A stretch of 64,000 nucleotides of DNA from Mycolicibacterium fortuitum subsp. fortuitum (lineage in GTDB: Bacteria; Actinomycetota; Actinomycetes; Mycobacteriales; Mycobacteriaceae). This document shows, piece by piece, positions 16,148 through 26,774 of the stretch; the stretch's first letter is position 1, and every line of letters starts with the position of its first letter. The position numbers and the translations under genes were made by a program. A model generated the notes under the pieces. It saw nothing but the letters and a program-made list of their open reading frames with translations, searched no databases and was not told where the DNA came from. The stretch spans positions 4,774,001 through 4,838,000 of the forward strand of contig NZ_AP025518.1 of assembly GCF_022179545.1 (NCBI RefSeq), written 5' to 3'.

Positions 16148-16545
16148 CACACACCTCCCCAATTGCTGACGCGTGCAACCGAGTACATCACAAACGCCTG
16201 CGATCGGCTCACTTTCGCTGATACCTACAGCCACACCTTGCATAGGTCTCGGGCAAATTTCCAAATCCGGAAACGAATACCCTTCCGGCAAATACATCAC
16301 ACTCAGCCGTCCAGTGTGTTGCCGGTCACATTTACCGCTCGACAGTGCCACTGGCCGATGCTTTTGAGGCAACTGCAGCAACATTCGCCGGTCCAAAAGC
16401 TCCCCCAGCACGAAGCCCGGGAACCGGTTGCTGAGCCACCTCGGGCGAACGCCGGACAGAAAACCGGTGATCGCGTTCCGGATCGCGGTGACACACACCA
16501 CACTTGCGTTCGCTAGTGTTGCAACACGTTCTAGCGAGGAGGCCT
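16148..16545. other. 398-base intergenic region
   Basis: A gap with lower GC than its neighbours, between two divergent genes. I see promoter and operator sequence near its right end (palindrome at 16511-16536 and GAGGAGG ribosome-binding site at 16536-16542) and the ribosome-binding site of the left gene at its left end. The middle 300 bases show no gene, RNA fold or repeat that I can support. Confidence 0.5.
16511..16536. promoter_or_regulatory. Palindromic operator before the dehydrogenase operon
   Basis: A perfect 12-base palindrome, GTGTTGCAACAC (16516-16527), is nested in arms CGCTAG (16511-16516) and CTAGCG (16531-16536). It lies 9 bases upstream of the first start codon of the operon and abuts its ribosome-binding site. 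The symmetry suggests a dimeric repressor that I cannot identify. Confidence 0.6.
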
Positions 16546-17625
16546 ATGTCCGACGCTGTTTTGGTTACCGGCGCGTTCGGTTTGGTGGGCTCTGCCGTGG
16601 TGAAAGCGTTGGCCGCCGCTGGACGCAGGGTGGTCGCGACCGACCTCGACGTACCCGCCAACCGCAAGGCAGCGACCGCACTTCCGGCATCCGTACGAGT
16701 GCGCTGGGCCGACCTGACCGATTCTGCGGCGGTCGACGCACTGGTGGCCGAGGTCGCCCCGGCCGCGATCATCCACCTCGCCGCTATCATCCCGCCGTTC
16801 TGCTACATGCGCCGTGAACTGGCCCGCAAGGTCAACGTCGACGCCACCGCCTCGCTGGTGCGGGCCGCCGAGGCCCAGCCCACGCCGCCCCGGTTCGTGC
16901 ACGCTTCCAGCATCGCCGTCTACGGCGCCCGCAATCCCCACCACATCGATGACGTGCTGACGCCGGACACCCCGACCAATCCGTCCGACATCTACGGAGC
17001 GCACAAGGTCGAGGCCGAGGCCCTGGTGCGGACCTCGAAACTGGACTGGCTGATCCTGCGCCTCGGCGGGGTGATGAGCTGCGAGTTCAGCGTCGACATC
17101 GACGTCGACCTCATCTCGTTCGAGAGTGTGCTTCCTGCCGACGGGCGCCTGCAGACCGTCGACGTGCGCGACGTCGCGGCGGCCTTCGTGGCAGCCACCA
17201 CGGTCCCGACCGAGACGGCCAACCACGAGGTGTTGTTGATCGGCGGTGACGCCGCAACGCACCGTCACGTTCAGTCCTCGGTCGGTTCGGAAGCGGCGGC
17301 CGCGATGGGAATCAGGGGCGGCCTGCCCATCGGGCGGCCCGGCAATCCCGACGACGACGCCGCCTGGTTCGCCACCGACTGGATGGACACCAGCCGCTCG
17401 CAGGAAGTGCTCGGGTTTCAGCAGCACTCCTGGCCGCAGCTACTGGCCGACACCAGGGCCAACGCCGGGTTGAAGCGATATCCGATCGGGCTGGCCGCGC
17501 CGTTGATCCGGGCATTCCTGAGGTCGAAATCCGCCTACAGGGACTATCCAGGGCAGTTGGCCGATCCGTGGAACGCGATCGACAAGAAGTGGGGCGACCA
17601 CCGACCGGACAGGAGTCAAGCATGA
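16546..17625 (+). CDS. NAD(P)-dependent epimerase/dehydratase (extended SDR)
   Basis: A 359-residue extended SDR. The glycine motif is TGAFGLVG (residues 8-15), the HLAAIIPP segment follows the fourth strand, Ser lies in VHASSIAVYG, and the catalytic YGAHK pair is present. The C-terminal 60 residues (ANAGLKRYPIGLAAPLIRAFLRSKSAYRDYP) carry a basic amphipathic stretch. The substrate is unknown; the two following SDR genes suggest a multi-step oxidation of a sterol, terpenoid or other lipid. GAGGAGG precedes the ATG at 16546. Its TGA overlaps the next ATG. Confidence 0.85.
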   Translation: MSDAVLVTGAFGLVGSAVVKALAAAGRRVVATDLDVPANRKAATALPASVRVRWADLTDSAAVDALVAEVAPAAIIHLAAIIPPFCYMRRELARKVNVDATASLVRAAEAQPTPPRFVHASSIAVYGARNPHHIDDVLTPDTPTNPSDIYGAHKVEAEALVRTSKLDWLILRLGGVMSCEFSVDIDVDLISFESVLPADGRLQTVDVRDVAAAFVAATTVPTETANHEVLLIGGDAATHRHVQSSVGSEAAAAMGIRGGLPIGRPGNPDDDAAWFATDWMDTSRSQEVLGFQQHSWPQLLADTRANAGLKRYPIGLAAPLIRAFLRSKSAYRDYPGQLADPWNAIDKKWGDHRPDRSQA

Positions 17626-18386
17626 CCACGGAACGCGTGGCGATCGTCATCGGCGGGGCCTCGGGAATCGGCTGGGCCAGTGCGCAGGCCTTGGCCGCCG
17701 AAGGCTGCCGCATCGTCGTGGCCGACCGTGACGCCGACGCCGCCGCGGCCCGTGCCGCTCAGCTCGGTGCACCGCACACCAGCTCCTATGTCGACGTCAC
17801 CGACGAGGCTGCGGTGGAGAAGCTGTTCGAGTCCGTCGGACCGGTCGACATAGTGATCAACTGCGCCGGATTCAGCAATGTCGGGCTGATCACCGACCTG
17901 GCGGTCGAGGACTTCCGCTCTGTCGTCGACGTCTGCCTCAACGGCGGGTTCATCGTCGCCAAACACGCAGGCCGCAACCTGCCCGAAGGCGGTGTCCTGG
18001 TATCGATTTCGTCGCTCAACGGACGCCAGCCGGCGGCCGGCATGAGCGCGTACTGCGCAGCCAAGGCCGGGTTGTCGATGCTGACGCAGGTGGCCGCCCT
18101 CGAGATGGGGCCGCGTGGCATCCGCGTCAACGCGATCGCGCCGGGATTCGTGAAGACGCCGCTGACCGATCCCGCCGCGATGATCCCCGGCGTGGTCGAG
18201 GAGTACGTCGAGAACACCGCGCTGGGCCGCAGCGGAACACCCGAGGACATCGCGGCCGCCGTGGTGTTCCTGTGTTCACCGCAGGCGTCGTGGCTCACCG
18301 GCGAGGTGCTCGACCTCAACGGGGGCGCGCACCTCAAGCGCTACCCGGACATCCTCGGACATGTGATGAGGCTGGCCCAGGCGTGA
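17622..18386 (+). CDS. Short-chain dehydrogenase/reductase (classical SDR)
   Basis: A 254-residue classical SDR. The motifs are GGASGIGWA (cofactor binding, residues 11-19; TGxxxGxG variant with Gly in place of Thr), NCAGF, catalytic Ser in SISSLNGR, and YCAAKAG (Tyr and Lys), followed by the PGFVKTPLT segment. Asp after the second strand (VADRD) favours NAD(H). It is translationally coupled on both sides: ATGA with the epimerase gene and GTGA with the next SDR. The function is probably in the same pathway as its neighbours; the substrate is unknown. Confidence 0.88.
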   Translation: MTTERVAIVIGGASGIGWASAQALAAEGCRIVVADRDADAAAARAAQLGAPHTSSYVDVTDEAAVEKLFESVGPVDIVINCAGFSNVGLITDLAVEDFRSVVDVCLNGGFIVAKHAGRNLPEGGVLVSISSLNGRQPAAGMSAYCAAKAGLSMLTQVAALEMGPRGIRVNAIAPGFVKTPLTDPAAMIPGVVEEYVENTALGRSGTPEDIAAAVVFLCSPQASWLTGEVLDLNGGAHLKRYPDILGHVMRLAQA

Positions 18387-19216
18387 CCTTCGCCGGTAAG
18401 CAGGCGATCGTCACCGGCGGGGGTTCCGGTATCGGCGCGGCGCTGTGCCGCGCGCTGTCGTCCGCGGGCGCCGACGTGCTCTGCACCGACATCGACGAGG
18501 CTGCGGCAGCTCGTACGGCCGCACCGCTGGGTGCCCGGTCGGCACGCTTGGATGTCACCGACGCGGCCGCCGTCCAGGCCGCGGTCGACGGTGTCGTGGA
18601 TCGGGCCGGTCGGCTCGACCTGATGTTCAACAACGCGGGCATCGTGTGGGGCGGGGATACCGAACTGCTGACGCTGGACCAGTGGAACGCCATCATCGAC
18701 ATCAATGTGCGCGGCGTCGTCCATGGTGTGACAGCGGCGTATCCGCAGATGATCAGGCAGGGCCACGGCCACATCGTCAACACCGCCTCGATGGCGGGCC
18801 TGGCCGCGGCGGGGCAGCTGACGAGCTATGTGATGACCAAGCACGCCGTCGTGGGGCTGTCGCTGGCGTTGCGTTCGGAGGCGGCCGCCCACGGTGTGGG
18901 CGTGCTGGCGGTATGCCCGGCCGCCGTCGAGACACCGATTCTGGACAAGGGTGCGGTCGGTGGCTTCGTGGGCCGCGACTACTTCCTGCAGGGCCAGGGG
19001 GTCAAGACCGCCTACGACGCCGACCGGCTGGCCGCCGACACCCTGCGCGCCGTCGAGCGGAACAAGGCCATCCTGGTCAAACCCCGTCGCGCCCATGCCT
19101 CCTGGCTCTTCGCCCGGTTGGCCCCGAGACTCATGCAGCGGCTCTCGATGCGGTTCGTGGCGGCACAGCGGGCCAGTCAGGCCACCAACGCCGGTTCCGG
19201 CCTCGATCCGGACTGA
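18383..19216 (+). CDS. Short-chain dehydrogenase/reductase (classical SDR)
   Basis: A 277-residue classical SDR. It shows TGGGSGIG, NNAGIV, Ser in NTASMAG, and YVMTKHAVVG (Tyr and Lys), and an Asp at the end of the second strand (CTDID) for NAD. After the core, an extra C-terminal 35 residues, KAILVKPRRAHASWLFARLAPRLM onward, form a basic amphipathic region of a type often seen in membrane-associated mycobacterial SDRs. The GTG at 18383 overlaps the stop of the preceding SDR, and this is the last gene of the operon. Confidence 0.88.
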   Translation: MTFAGKQAIVTGGGSGIGAALCRALSSAGADVLCTDIDEAAAARTAAPLGARSARLDVTDAAAVQAAVDGVVDRAGRLDLMFNNAGIVWGGDTELLTLDQWNAIIDINVRGVVHGVTAAYPQMIRQGHGHIVNTASMAGLAAAGQLTSYVMTKHAVVGLSLALRSEAAAHGVGVLAVCPAAVETPILDKGAVGGFVGRDYFLQGQGVKTAYDADRLAADTLRAVERNKAILVKPRRAHASWLFARLAPRLMQRLSMRFVAAQRASQATNAGSGLDPD

Positions 19217-19280
19217 CGCTCAATACCGACTGTTCCCCCTGGGTGACGATAAGGTCAGCGCAACAGCGGGAAGGGACCCG

Positions 19281-20474
19281 ATGAAAGACGAGTTCACCCT
19301 CACCCAGAAGCGGGCACTGGCAGTCGTCACGGTGCTCGCCGTGCTGCTCGGCGCCTACTTCCTGCGTGGCTTTTTCGTTCTGATCGTGATGGCCGCGGTC
19401 GGCGCCTATCTGTTCACCCCGCTCTATCAACGGTTTCAGCGCCGCCTGGGCACCGGCCTCTCGGCGACGCTGACGGTTCTGGTCGCCATCCTGATGGTGA
19501 TCATCCCGGTCGCGCTCGTGGTGTTCATGGCAATCGTGCAGGTGACCCAGTTGGTCAACACCGTCAGCACCTGGATCGCCGACACCGATATCAGCACGCT
19601 CGGCGACCGGGCCCTGCAACTGGTCAACTCGCTGCTGGGCCGGGTGCCGTTCCTGGACATCCACCTCACCGCGGATTCGTTGCGCGACACCGTGGTCAAG
19701 CTTTCTCAACACCTGGGTGAGTGGCTGCTGGGCATCCTGCAGGGCGCGGTGGGCGGCATGGTCGGTGCGATCACCGGGTCCATCATCTTCCTCTACGTGT
19801 TCATCTCGATGCTGGTCAACAACGCCGACATGGCCACGCTGATCCGCCGGCTGAACCCGCTGGGCGAAGAGATCACCGATCTGTACCTGGCCAAGACCGG
19901 CGCCATGGTGAAGGGAACGGTCAAGGGCCAGTTCGTGATCGCGTTGTGCCAGGGCGTGGCCGGCGCCATCTCGATCTATGTCGCCGGCTTCCACAACGGG
20001 TTCTTCGTCTTCGCGATCCTGTTGACCGCGCTGTCGGTGATCCCGCTCGGCGGCGGCATCGTCACGATCCCGTTCGGCATCGGAATGATGTTCTTCGGCA
20101 ACATCGTCGGCGGCCTATTCGTGGTGGTGTTCCACCTCTTGGTGGTCACCAACATCGATAACGTGCTGCGGCCGTGGCTGGTGCCCAAGGCGGCCCGGCT
20201 GGACCCCGCGCTGATGCTGCTGGCGGTGTTCGCCGGCATCTCGATGTTCGGGTTCTTCGGTCTGGTGATCGGACCGGTGCTGATGATCATCATCGTCACC
20301 ACCGTCAGCGTCTACCTGGCGGTCTTCAAGGGCGTCGAGCTGGAGACGACCGAGCCCGACGAACCGGGCCGGCGCCCGTGGCGGCGATTGTGGGACTGGA
20401 TCCAGAAACGGCTCGGGGGCGAGAAGGCCGCACCCCGAGCCGAAGCCGAAGCTAAGCCGTCAAACGCTCAGTGA
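19281..20474 (+). CDS. AI-2E family (PerM-type) membrane protein
   Basis: A 397-residue protein of the AI-2E/UPF0118 family. Two hydrophobic segments come early (LAVVTVLAVLLGAYFLRGFFVLIVMAAVGAYLF and LTVLVAILMVIIPVALVVFMAIV). A soluble amphipathic stretch (about 100-165) follows, then five more membrane segments with the family's GQFVIALCQGVAGAI and VIPLGGGIVTIPFGI motifs, and a charged C-terminal tail. Family members transport autoinducers, sodium/protons or other solutes; no substrate can be assigned here. The ATG at 19281 is preceded by GGGAAGGGA and a TAAGGT -10. It overlaps the convergent hydrolase gene by 23 bases. Confidence 0.82.
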   Translation: MKDEFTLTQKRALAVVTVLAVLLGAYFLRGFFVLIVMAAVGAYLFTPLYQRFQRRLGTGLSATLTVLVAILMVIIPVALVVFMAIVQVTQLVNTVSTWIADTDISTLGDRALQLVNSLLGRVPFLDIHLTADSLRDTVVKLSQHLGEWLLGILQGAVGGMVGAITGSIIFLYVFISMLVNNADMATLIRRLNPLGEEITDLYLAKTGAMVKGTVKGQFVIALCQGVAGAISIYVAGFHNGFFVFAILLTALSVIPLGGGIVTIPFGIGMMFFGNIVGGLFVVVFHLLVVTNIDNVLRPWLVPKAARLDPALMLLAVFAGISMFGFFGLVIGPVLMIIIVTTVSVYLAVFKGVELETTEPDEPGRRPWRRLWDWIQKRLGGEKAAPRAEAEAKPSNAQ

Positions 20475-21264
20475 GGAAGGCCACCACTCGTTTGCGTGCC
20501 TCGTAGGCGGGATGCCCGTCGACCTCGCGCACCTGGTCGGTGAGCACCGAGTGCGCGGACGCCGGGATGCCATCGATGTTTCCCTTTTTCGAGTTGATCT
20601 CGATGACCTCGAATGCGTCGCCGAGACGCGCCTTGAGCGTTGCGAACCGCTCCCCCGGCGCCAACTTGTCCTGGCTGAACCGCAGCGCCAGCGCGCACAG
20701 GCCGTCATTGGCGACACGCTGTTCGACGACCTTGAGCTCGGCCTCCGACATACCCGGATCGCGTTTCTGCGCGGCAGTCAGGGCGATCGGCACCGAAGGT
20801 TGGCTCAACACCGGCGCCAGCACACTGTCGTCCACCGCGGCGGCGAGAGCGAAGCCCCCGGTGAAGCACTGCCCGATGACGCCGACGCCCTTGCCGGGTG
20901 TCTTGGCGTTGAGATCGCGGGCCAGCGCTCGGAGGTAATGTGCGACTGGACGGTCCGCATTCGTCGCGAATGCCGAAAACTCCCGTGTCACACACGCTTT
21001 CACCATGACTCCGATGGCGCCAGGGCGTACCGCGGCCGCACCGGGGGTGCCGAACAGCGACGGAGCGGCGACCGTGAAGCCGTTGTCGACGAGATGGTTA
21101 CCCAGCGCGAGAACCCCGGGATGCAGACCGGGAATTTCGGGAATCAAGACCACCCCGGGACCAGCACCTTTGCGGTACACGTCATAGGTCTGGCCGGCGG
21201 CGGTGAAGGGGGTGGCGGTCCACCCGGAGAGATCTGCAACTGGCGACGACAACACGGGCTCCAT
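20452..21264 (-). CDS. Dienelactone hydrolase family protein
   Basis: A 270-residue alpha/beta hydrolase. GVVLIPEIPGLHPGVLALGNHLVDNGFTVAAPSLFG is the usual dienelactone-hydrolase start, and the nucleophile elbow GQCFTGGFAL carries Cys rather than Ser. SAHSVL near the C-terminus supplies the likely catalytic His. It hydrolyses lactones or esters; the substrate here is unknown. The 3' end overlaps the AI-2E gene by 23 bases tail to tail. The following DUF4245 gene is 11 bases upstream on the same strand, suggesting cotranscription. Confidence 0.82.
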   Translation of the reverse strand: MEPVLSSPVADLSGWTATPFTAAGQTYDVYRKGAGPGVVLIPEIPGLHPGVLALGNHLVDNGFTVAAPSLFGTPGAAAVRPGAIGVMVKACVTREFSAFATNADRPVAHYLRALARDLNAKTPGKGVGVIGQCFTGGFALAAAVDDSVLAPVLSQPSVPIALTAAQKRDPGMSEAELKVVEQRVANDGLCALALRFSQDKLAPGERFATLKARLGDAFEVIEINSKKGNIDGIPASAHSVLTDQVREVDGHPAYEARKRVVAFLTERLTA

Positions 21265-21275
21265 CCGTTAGTGCG

Positions 21276-21914
21276 TCACGGCCTCTTGATCGGCAGCGGC
21301 GACTGCTTCTGCGTCGCACTCGCAAGCGTACGGTACTCATCGGTACCACCGGCTCCGGTGATGGCCACCTGCGCCGGCCCGCTCAGCCTCGTCGTCCACA
21401 CCGGTTCCGGGTCGCTGCTCTCGTAGACCACCCAGGTCACGCCGTCGACGTCCTGGGTGCCGGACGCGTACGAATCCGGTTTGATCGAGGCCACCAGGGC
21501 AGCCTCGTCGGCATTGCTCTGGGTCAGGCTCAGATACTTGCCGGTGGGTGCCAGGTAGCCGATACGTGAGGACACTGCCCGGCCACGCTGGCCGTCGGGC
21601 AGCGTCAGCCCGCCGTCGATGCCGTGGCGGCTGCCGGAGTTGGGCTGCCAGCCTTCGGGCAGCTGGGGCATCCGAATCGGGATCTTCAGTGTGTCGGCGT
21701 CGGCCTGCAGGGCCGCAGGTGCATCGAATTCCGGGGCTGGTCCGGCCCCGGGGCCACCTGCCTGAATGGAACACATTCCCAGCATCCCGGCCAGCACGAT
21801 GCAGGCCACCACCAGCGGCGCCATCGACCAGAACATGTCCCGGCCGTCCTGCAGTAACCGGGATTTTTCAGGTCTCGGAGCCGGGGTTGGCTCAGACGTC
21901 GGCTCAGTGGACAT
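21276..21914 (-). CDS. DUF4245 membrane-anchored protein (Rv1100-like)
   Basis: A 212-residue protein. A short proline-rich N-terminus precedes one transmembrane helix ([22 protein letters not shown], about residues 26-47), and the extracytoplasmic remainder ([62 protein letters not shown]) has the DUF4245 pattern. The function is unknown. It is divergent from glpX with about 55 bases between starts and 11 bases ahead of the dienelactone hydrolase gene on the minus strand. The synteny with glpX matches Rv1100 and Rv1099c. Confidence 0.82.
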   Translation of the reverse strand: MSTEPTSEPTPAPRPEKSRLLQDGRDMFWSMAPLVVACIVLAGMLGMCSIQAGGPGAGPAPEFDAPAALQADADTLKIPIRMPQLPEGWQPNSGSRHGIDGGLTLPDGQRGRAVSSRIGYLAPTGKYLSLTQSNADEAALVASIKPDSYASGTQDVDGVTWVVYESSDPEPVWTTRLSGPAQVAITGAGGTDEYRTLASATQKQSPLPIKRP

Positions 21915-21969
21915 GCTCGCCAGTATCCCAGCTCTCAAACCCGCAGCAGGTTCTGGGACAATCTGGGCC

Positions 21970-22998
21970 ATGAGTCCCACGCGGGGGGAAGCCCCGGATC
22001 GCAACCTTGCCCTCGAACTCGTCCGGGTGACCGAGGCCGGTGCCATGGCAGCTGGCCGCTGGGTCGGCCGCGGTGACAAGGAAGGCGGCGACGGGGCCGC
22101 CGTCGACGCCATGCGCGAGCTGGTCAACTCGGTCTCGATGCGCGGCGTCGTGGTGATCGGCGAGGGCGAGAAAGACGAAGCACCGATGCTCTTCAACGGT
22201 GAAGAGGTCGGCAACGGCGACGGCCCGGAGTGCGACTTCGCGGTCGACCCGGTCGACGGCACCACGCTGATGAGCAAGGGCATGCCCAACGCCATCTCGG
22301 TGCTCGCGGTTGCCGAGCGCGGCGCCATGTTCGATCCGTCAGCGGTGTTCTACATGAACAAGATCGCCGTCGGCCCCGACTGCGCCGACGCCATCGACAT
22401 CACCGCGCCCATCGGCGAGAACATCCGCCGGGTGGCCAAGGTTCGCGGCGCCTCGGTCAGCGACCTGACGGTGTGCATCCTGGACCGTCCGCGCCACGCC
22501 CAGCTGATCGACGATGCCCGCTCCGCCGGCGCCCGTATCCGGCTGATCACCGACGGCGACGTCGCCGGCGCGATCTCGGCCTGCCGCCCCAACTCCGGCA
22601 CCGACATCCTGGCCGGCATCGGCGGCACCCCCGAGGGCATCATCGCCGCGGCCGCGATCCGCTGTATGGGTGGCGCGATCCAGGCCCAGCTCGCACCGAC
22701 CGACGACGCCGAACGCCAGAAGGCCATCGACGCCGGCTACGACCTGGACCAGGTGCTCTCGACCGACGACCTGGTCTCGGGCGAGAACGTCTTCTTCTGC
22801 GCCACCGGCGTCACCGACGGAGACCTGCTCAAGGGCGTGCAGTACTACCCGGGTGGATGCACCACCCAGTCCATCGTGATGCGGTCGAAGTCCGGCACCG
22901 TCCGGATGATCGAGGCCTACCACCGGCTGACCAAACTCAACGAGTACTCCGCCATCGACTTCACCGGCGACAAGACCGCCGCCTACCCGCTCCCCTAA
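21970..22998 (+). CDS. glpX: Fructose-1,6-bisphosphatase class II
   Basis: A 342-residue GlpX-type FBPase that removes the 1-phosphate from fructose 1,6-bisphosphate in gluconeogenesis, with metal ions. Visible hallmarks are [32 protein letters not shown] (metal and phosphate site), [11 protein letters not shown] and [20 protein letters not shown]. The ATG at 21970 ([22 protein letters not shown]) begins the family domain. The next gene, fum, starts 18 bases downstream on the same strand, making a central-carbon operon. It is essential for growth on lipids in M. tuberculosis, where GlpX is the main FBPase. Confidence 0.96.
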   Translation: MSPTRGEAPDRNLALELVRVTEAGAMAAGRWVGRGDKEGGDGAAVDAMRELVNSVSMRGVVVIGEGEKDEAPMLFNGEEVGNGDGPECDFAVDPVDGTTLMSKGMPNAISVLAVAERGAMFDPSAVFYMNKIAVGPDCADAIDITAPIGENIRRVAKVRGASVSDLTVCILDRPRHAQLIDDARSAGARIRLITDGDVAGAISACRPNSGTDILAGIGGTPEGIIAAAAIRCMGGAIQAQLAPTDDAERQKAIDAGYDLDQVLSTDDLVSGENVFFCATGVTDGDLLKGVQYYPGGCTTQSIVMRSKSGTVRMIEAYHRLTKLNEYSAIDFTGDKTAAYPLP

Positions 22999-23016
22999 CC
23001 CGCTAGAAAGGCAAGC

Positions 23017-24432
23017 ATGAGCACCGACACCGACAATGCTGTCGAGTACCGCATCGAGCACGACACCATGGGCGAGGTCCGGGTCCCGGTCAACGCTCTG
23101 TGGCGGGCACAGACCCAGCGGGCTGTGGAGAACTTCCCGATCTCCTTCCGCGGGCTCGAGCGCACCCAGATCCGCGCGCTCGGTCTGCTGAAGGCTGCCT
23201 GCGCGCAGGTCAACAAGGACCTGGGCCTGCTGGCCGCCGACAAGGCCGACGCGATCATCGCCGCGGCCGGCGAGATCGCCGACGGGCTTCACGACGATCA
23301 GTTCCCGATCGACGTGTTCCAGACCGGCTCGGGCACCAGCTCCAACATGAACGCCAACGAGGTCATCGCCTCGATCGCCGCTCGTAACGGCGTGACTGTT
23401 CACCCCAACGACGACGTGAACATGTCGCAGAGCTCCAACGACACGTTCCCGACCGCCACCCACATCGCGGCCACCGAAGCTGCTGTGCGCCACCTGATCC
23501 CGGCGCTGGAGGTGCTGCACGCCTCGCTGGCCGCCAAGGCCAAGCAGTGGAAGACCGTGGTCAAGTCCGGCCGCACCCACCTGATGGACGCGGTGCCGGT
23601 GACGCTGGGCCAGGAGTTCGGCGGTTACGCCCGTCAGATCGAGGCCGGCATCGAGCGGGTCAAGGCCACCCTGCCCCGCCTCGGTGAGCTCGCCATCGGC
23701 GGAACCGCCGTGGGTACCGGGCTCAACGCGCCCGACGGCTTCGGCGCCAAGGTGGTCGAGGTGCTGGTCAACCAGACCGGCCTGGCCGAACTGCGCACCG
23801 CCGCGGACTCGTTCGAGGCACAGGCCGCCCGCGACGGGCTGGTCGAGGCGTCCGGCGCGCTGAAGACCATCGCCGCCTCGCTGACCAAGATCGCCAACGA
23901 CGTGCGCTGGATGGGTTCGGGTCCGCTGACCGGCCTGGGCGAGATCCAGCTGCCGGATCTGCAGCCGGGCAGCTCGATCATGCCGGGCAAGGTCAATCCC
24001 GTTCTGCCCGAGGCGGTTACCCAGGTGGCCGCCCAGGTCATCGGCAACGACGCCGCCGTCACCGTCGGCGGTCTGTCGGGTGCGTTCGAGCTGAACGTGT
24101 ACATCCCGATGATGGCCCGCAACGTGCTGGAGTCGTTCAACCTGCTGGCCAACGTTTCTCGGCTGTTCGCCGAGAAGTGCATCGACGGCCTGGTGGCCAA
24201 CGAGGAGCACCTGCGCACCCTGGCCGAGTCCTCCCCCTCGATCGTGACGCCGCTGAACTCGGCGATCGGCTACGAGGAGGCCGCCAAGGTCGCCAAGCAG
24301 GCGCTGAAGGAGAAGAAGACCATCCGCCAGACCGTGATCGACCGCGGCCTGATCGGCGAAAAGCTCAGCGAGGCCGAGCTGGACAAGCGCCTCGACGTGC
24401 TGGCGATGGCCAAGGTCAAGCCCGGCGAATAG
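23017..24432 (+). CDS. fum: Fumarate hydratase class II
   Basis: A 471-residue class II fumarase, the iron-independent homotetramer that interconverts fumarate and L-malate in the TCA cycle. Landmarks are [50 protein letters not shown] and the catalytic loop [17 protein letters not shown] with the active-site Ser. GAAAGG precedes the ATG at 23017. It is cotranscribed with glpX and followed by a strong intrinsic terminator. Confidence 0.97.
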   Translation: MSTDTDNAVEYRIEHDTMGEVRVPVNALWRAQTQRAVENFPISFRGLERTQIRALGLLKAACAQVNKDLGLLAADKADAIIAAAGEIADGLHDDQFPIDVFQTGSGTSSNMNANEVIASIAARNGVTVHPNDDVNMSQSSNDTFPTATHIAATEAAVRHLIPALEVLHASLAAKAKQWKTVVKSGRTHLMDAVPVTLGQEFGGYARQIEAGIERVKATLPRLGELAIGGTAVGTGLNAPDGFGAKVVEVLVNQTGLAELRTAADSFEAQAARDGLVEASGALKTIAASLTKIANDVRWMGSGPLTGLGEIQLPDLQPGSSIMPGKVNPVLPEAVTQVAAQVIGNDAAVTVGGLSGAFELNVYIPMMARNVLESFNLLANVSRLFAEKCIDGLVANEEHLRTLAESSPSIVTPLNSAIGYEEAAKVAKQALKEKKTIRQTVIDRGLIGEKLSEAELDKRLDVLAMAKVKPGE

Positions 24433-24451
24433 CCGGCGATCCGTCTGCCGA

Positions 24452-24488
24452 AGCGCCCCGAGACCACCAGGTTTCGGGGCGCTTTTGT
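24452..24488 (+). terminator. Intrinsic terminator after fum
   Basis: A 14-bp stem, AGCGCCCCGAGACC with GGTTTCGGGGCGCT (one G-U position), a 4-base loop, and a run TTTTGTTT right after. It ends the glpX-fum transcript and separates it from convergent devS. Confidence 0.9.
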
Positions 24489-24495
24489 TTACGCA

Positions 24496-26259
<1,764 letters not shown>

Positions 26260-26697
26260 TCAGCGGCGGGCGGCGGGTTCGGGTCCGAACCGGAACCGTC
26301 GTCCCGTCACCCGAACCGGTGACACCCGTACATAGTGCGTTTTCGATGTGGCCGTCCACGGAAGCAACTGAGCCTGCTCCGCTTCGCCCAGCTCCTCGTC
26401 CGAACGCAAGGTACGTGCCACGCCTCGGACGATCACGCTCCAACCTTCGGCCGAATTGTGATCATCGGCTTCGAACACCACCTGATTGTTGATCGCCGCA
26501 CTGATCAGTTTCGTCCCCGCCGCGGTACGGAACAGGATGCTGCGATCCTGCACCACGAAATTCACCGGGAAGATGTGTGCCTCGTCGTCGACCGCGGTGA
26601 CGAGGCGGCCGAGCGACACACCGCCCAGCAGATCCCAGCTCTCACGCTCCGAGAGAATCTCCACCGGCTCACTGCGCGTTGACATTCCGGTTTCCAT
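26260..26697 (-). CDS. PPOX-fold flavin/F420-binding family protein
   Basis: A 145-residue split-barrel protein of the pyridoxamine-phosphate-oxidase-like family (GRLVTAVDDEAHIFPVNFVVQDRSILFRTAAGTKLISAAINN then VVFEADDHNSAEGWSVIVRGVA). Relatives bind FMN or F420 and reduce small molecules; some DosR-regulon members belong here. A TAGCGT hexamer exactly 7 nt upstream supports the ATG at 26697 and a leaderless transcript, although the ATG at 26685 is possible. It lies between devR and devS, with DosR-box-like palindromes upstream, so PPOX and devS probably form their own DosR-responsive unit. Confidence 0.82.
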   Translation of the reverse strand: METGMSTRSEPVEILSERESWDLLGGVSLGRLVTAVDDEAHIFPVNFVVQDRSILFRTAAGTKLISAAINNQVVFEADDHNSAEGWSVIVRGVARTLRSDEELGEAEQAQLLPWTATSKTHYVRVSPVRVTGRRFRFGPEPAARR

Positions 26698-26704
26698 AGC
26701 GACG

Positions 26705-26710
26705 ACGCTA
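26705..26710 (-). promoter_or_regulatory. Leaderless -10 element of the PPOX-devS unit
   Basis: TAGCGT followed by 7 nt and the ATG at 26697 on the minus strand. With this start, the two DosR-box-like palindromes upstream are centred near -43 and -65. Confidence 0.55.
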
Positions 26711-26730
26711 TTCCGGTGCGGAGCGCGGCG

Positions 26731-26750
26731 CCATGGGCAAAGGCCCTATC
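26731..26750. promoter_or_regulatory. Degenerate proximal DosR-type box
   Basis: The segment contains GGGCAAAGGCCC (26735-26746) and keeps the GGnC and GnCC contacts of the DosR consensus. It is centred about 22 bases from the strong box at 26753-26772, the spacing of paired DosR sites. The match is weak on its own. Confidence 0.4.
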
Positions 26751-26752
26751 GG

Positions 26753-26772
26753 TCAGGGACCAAAGACCCTGG
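26753..26772. promoter_or_regulatory. DosR/DevR box upstream of PPOX-devS
   Basis: TCAGGGACCAAAGACCCTGG is palindromic and matches the DosR consensus TTSGGGACTWWAGTCCCSAA at most core positions. It ends 2 bases from the devR stop and about 56-75 bases upstream of the PPOX start. Confidence 0.75.
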
Positions 26773-26774
26773 CA

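Noticed and set aside
15872..16501. Longer version of the small hypothetical gene, starting at 16501
   Set aside because: The added 118 residues show no protein-like pattern, whereas a strong GGGGAGG ribosome-binding site precedes the ATG at 16147.
22339..24210. Minus-strand open frame of 623 codons opposite glpX and fum
   Set aside because: An antisense shadow of two certain housekeeping genes, with no ribosome-binding site and no recognisable domains.
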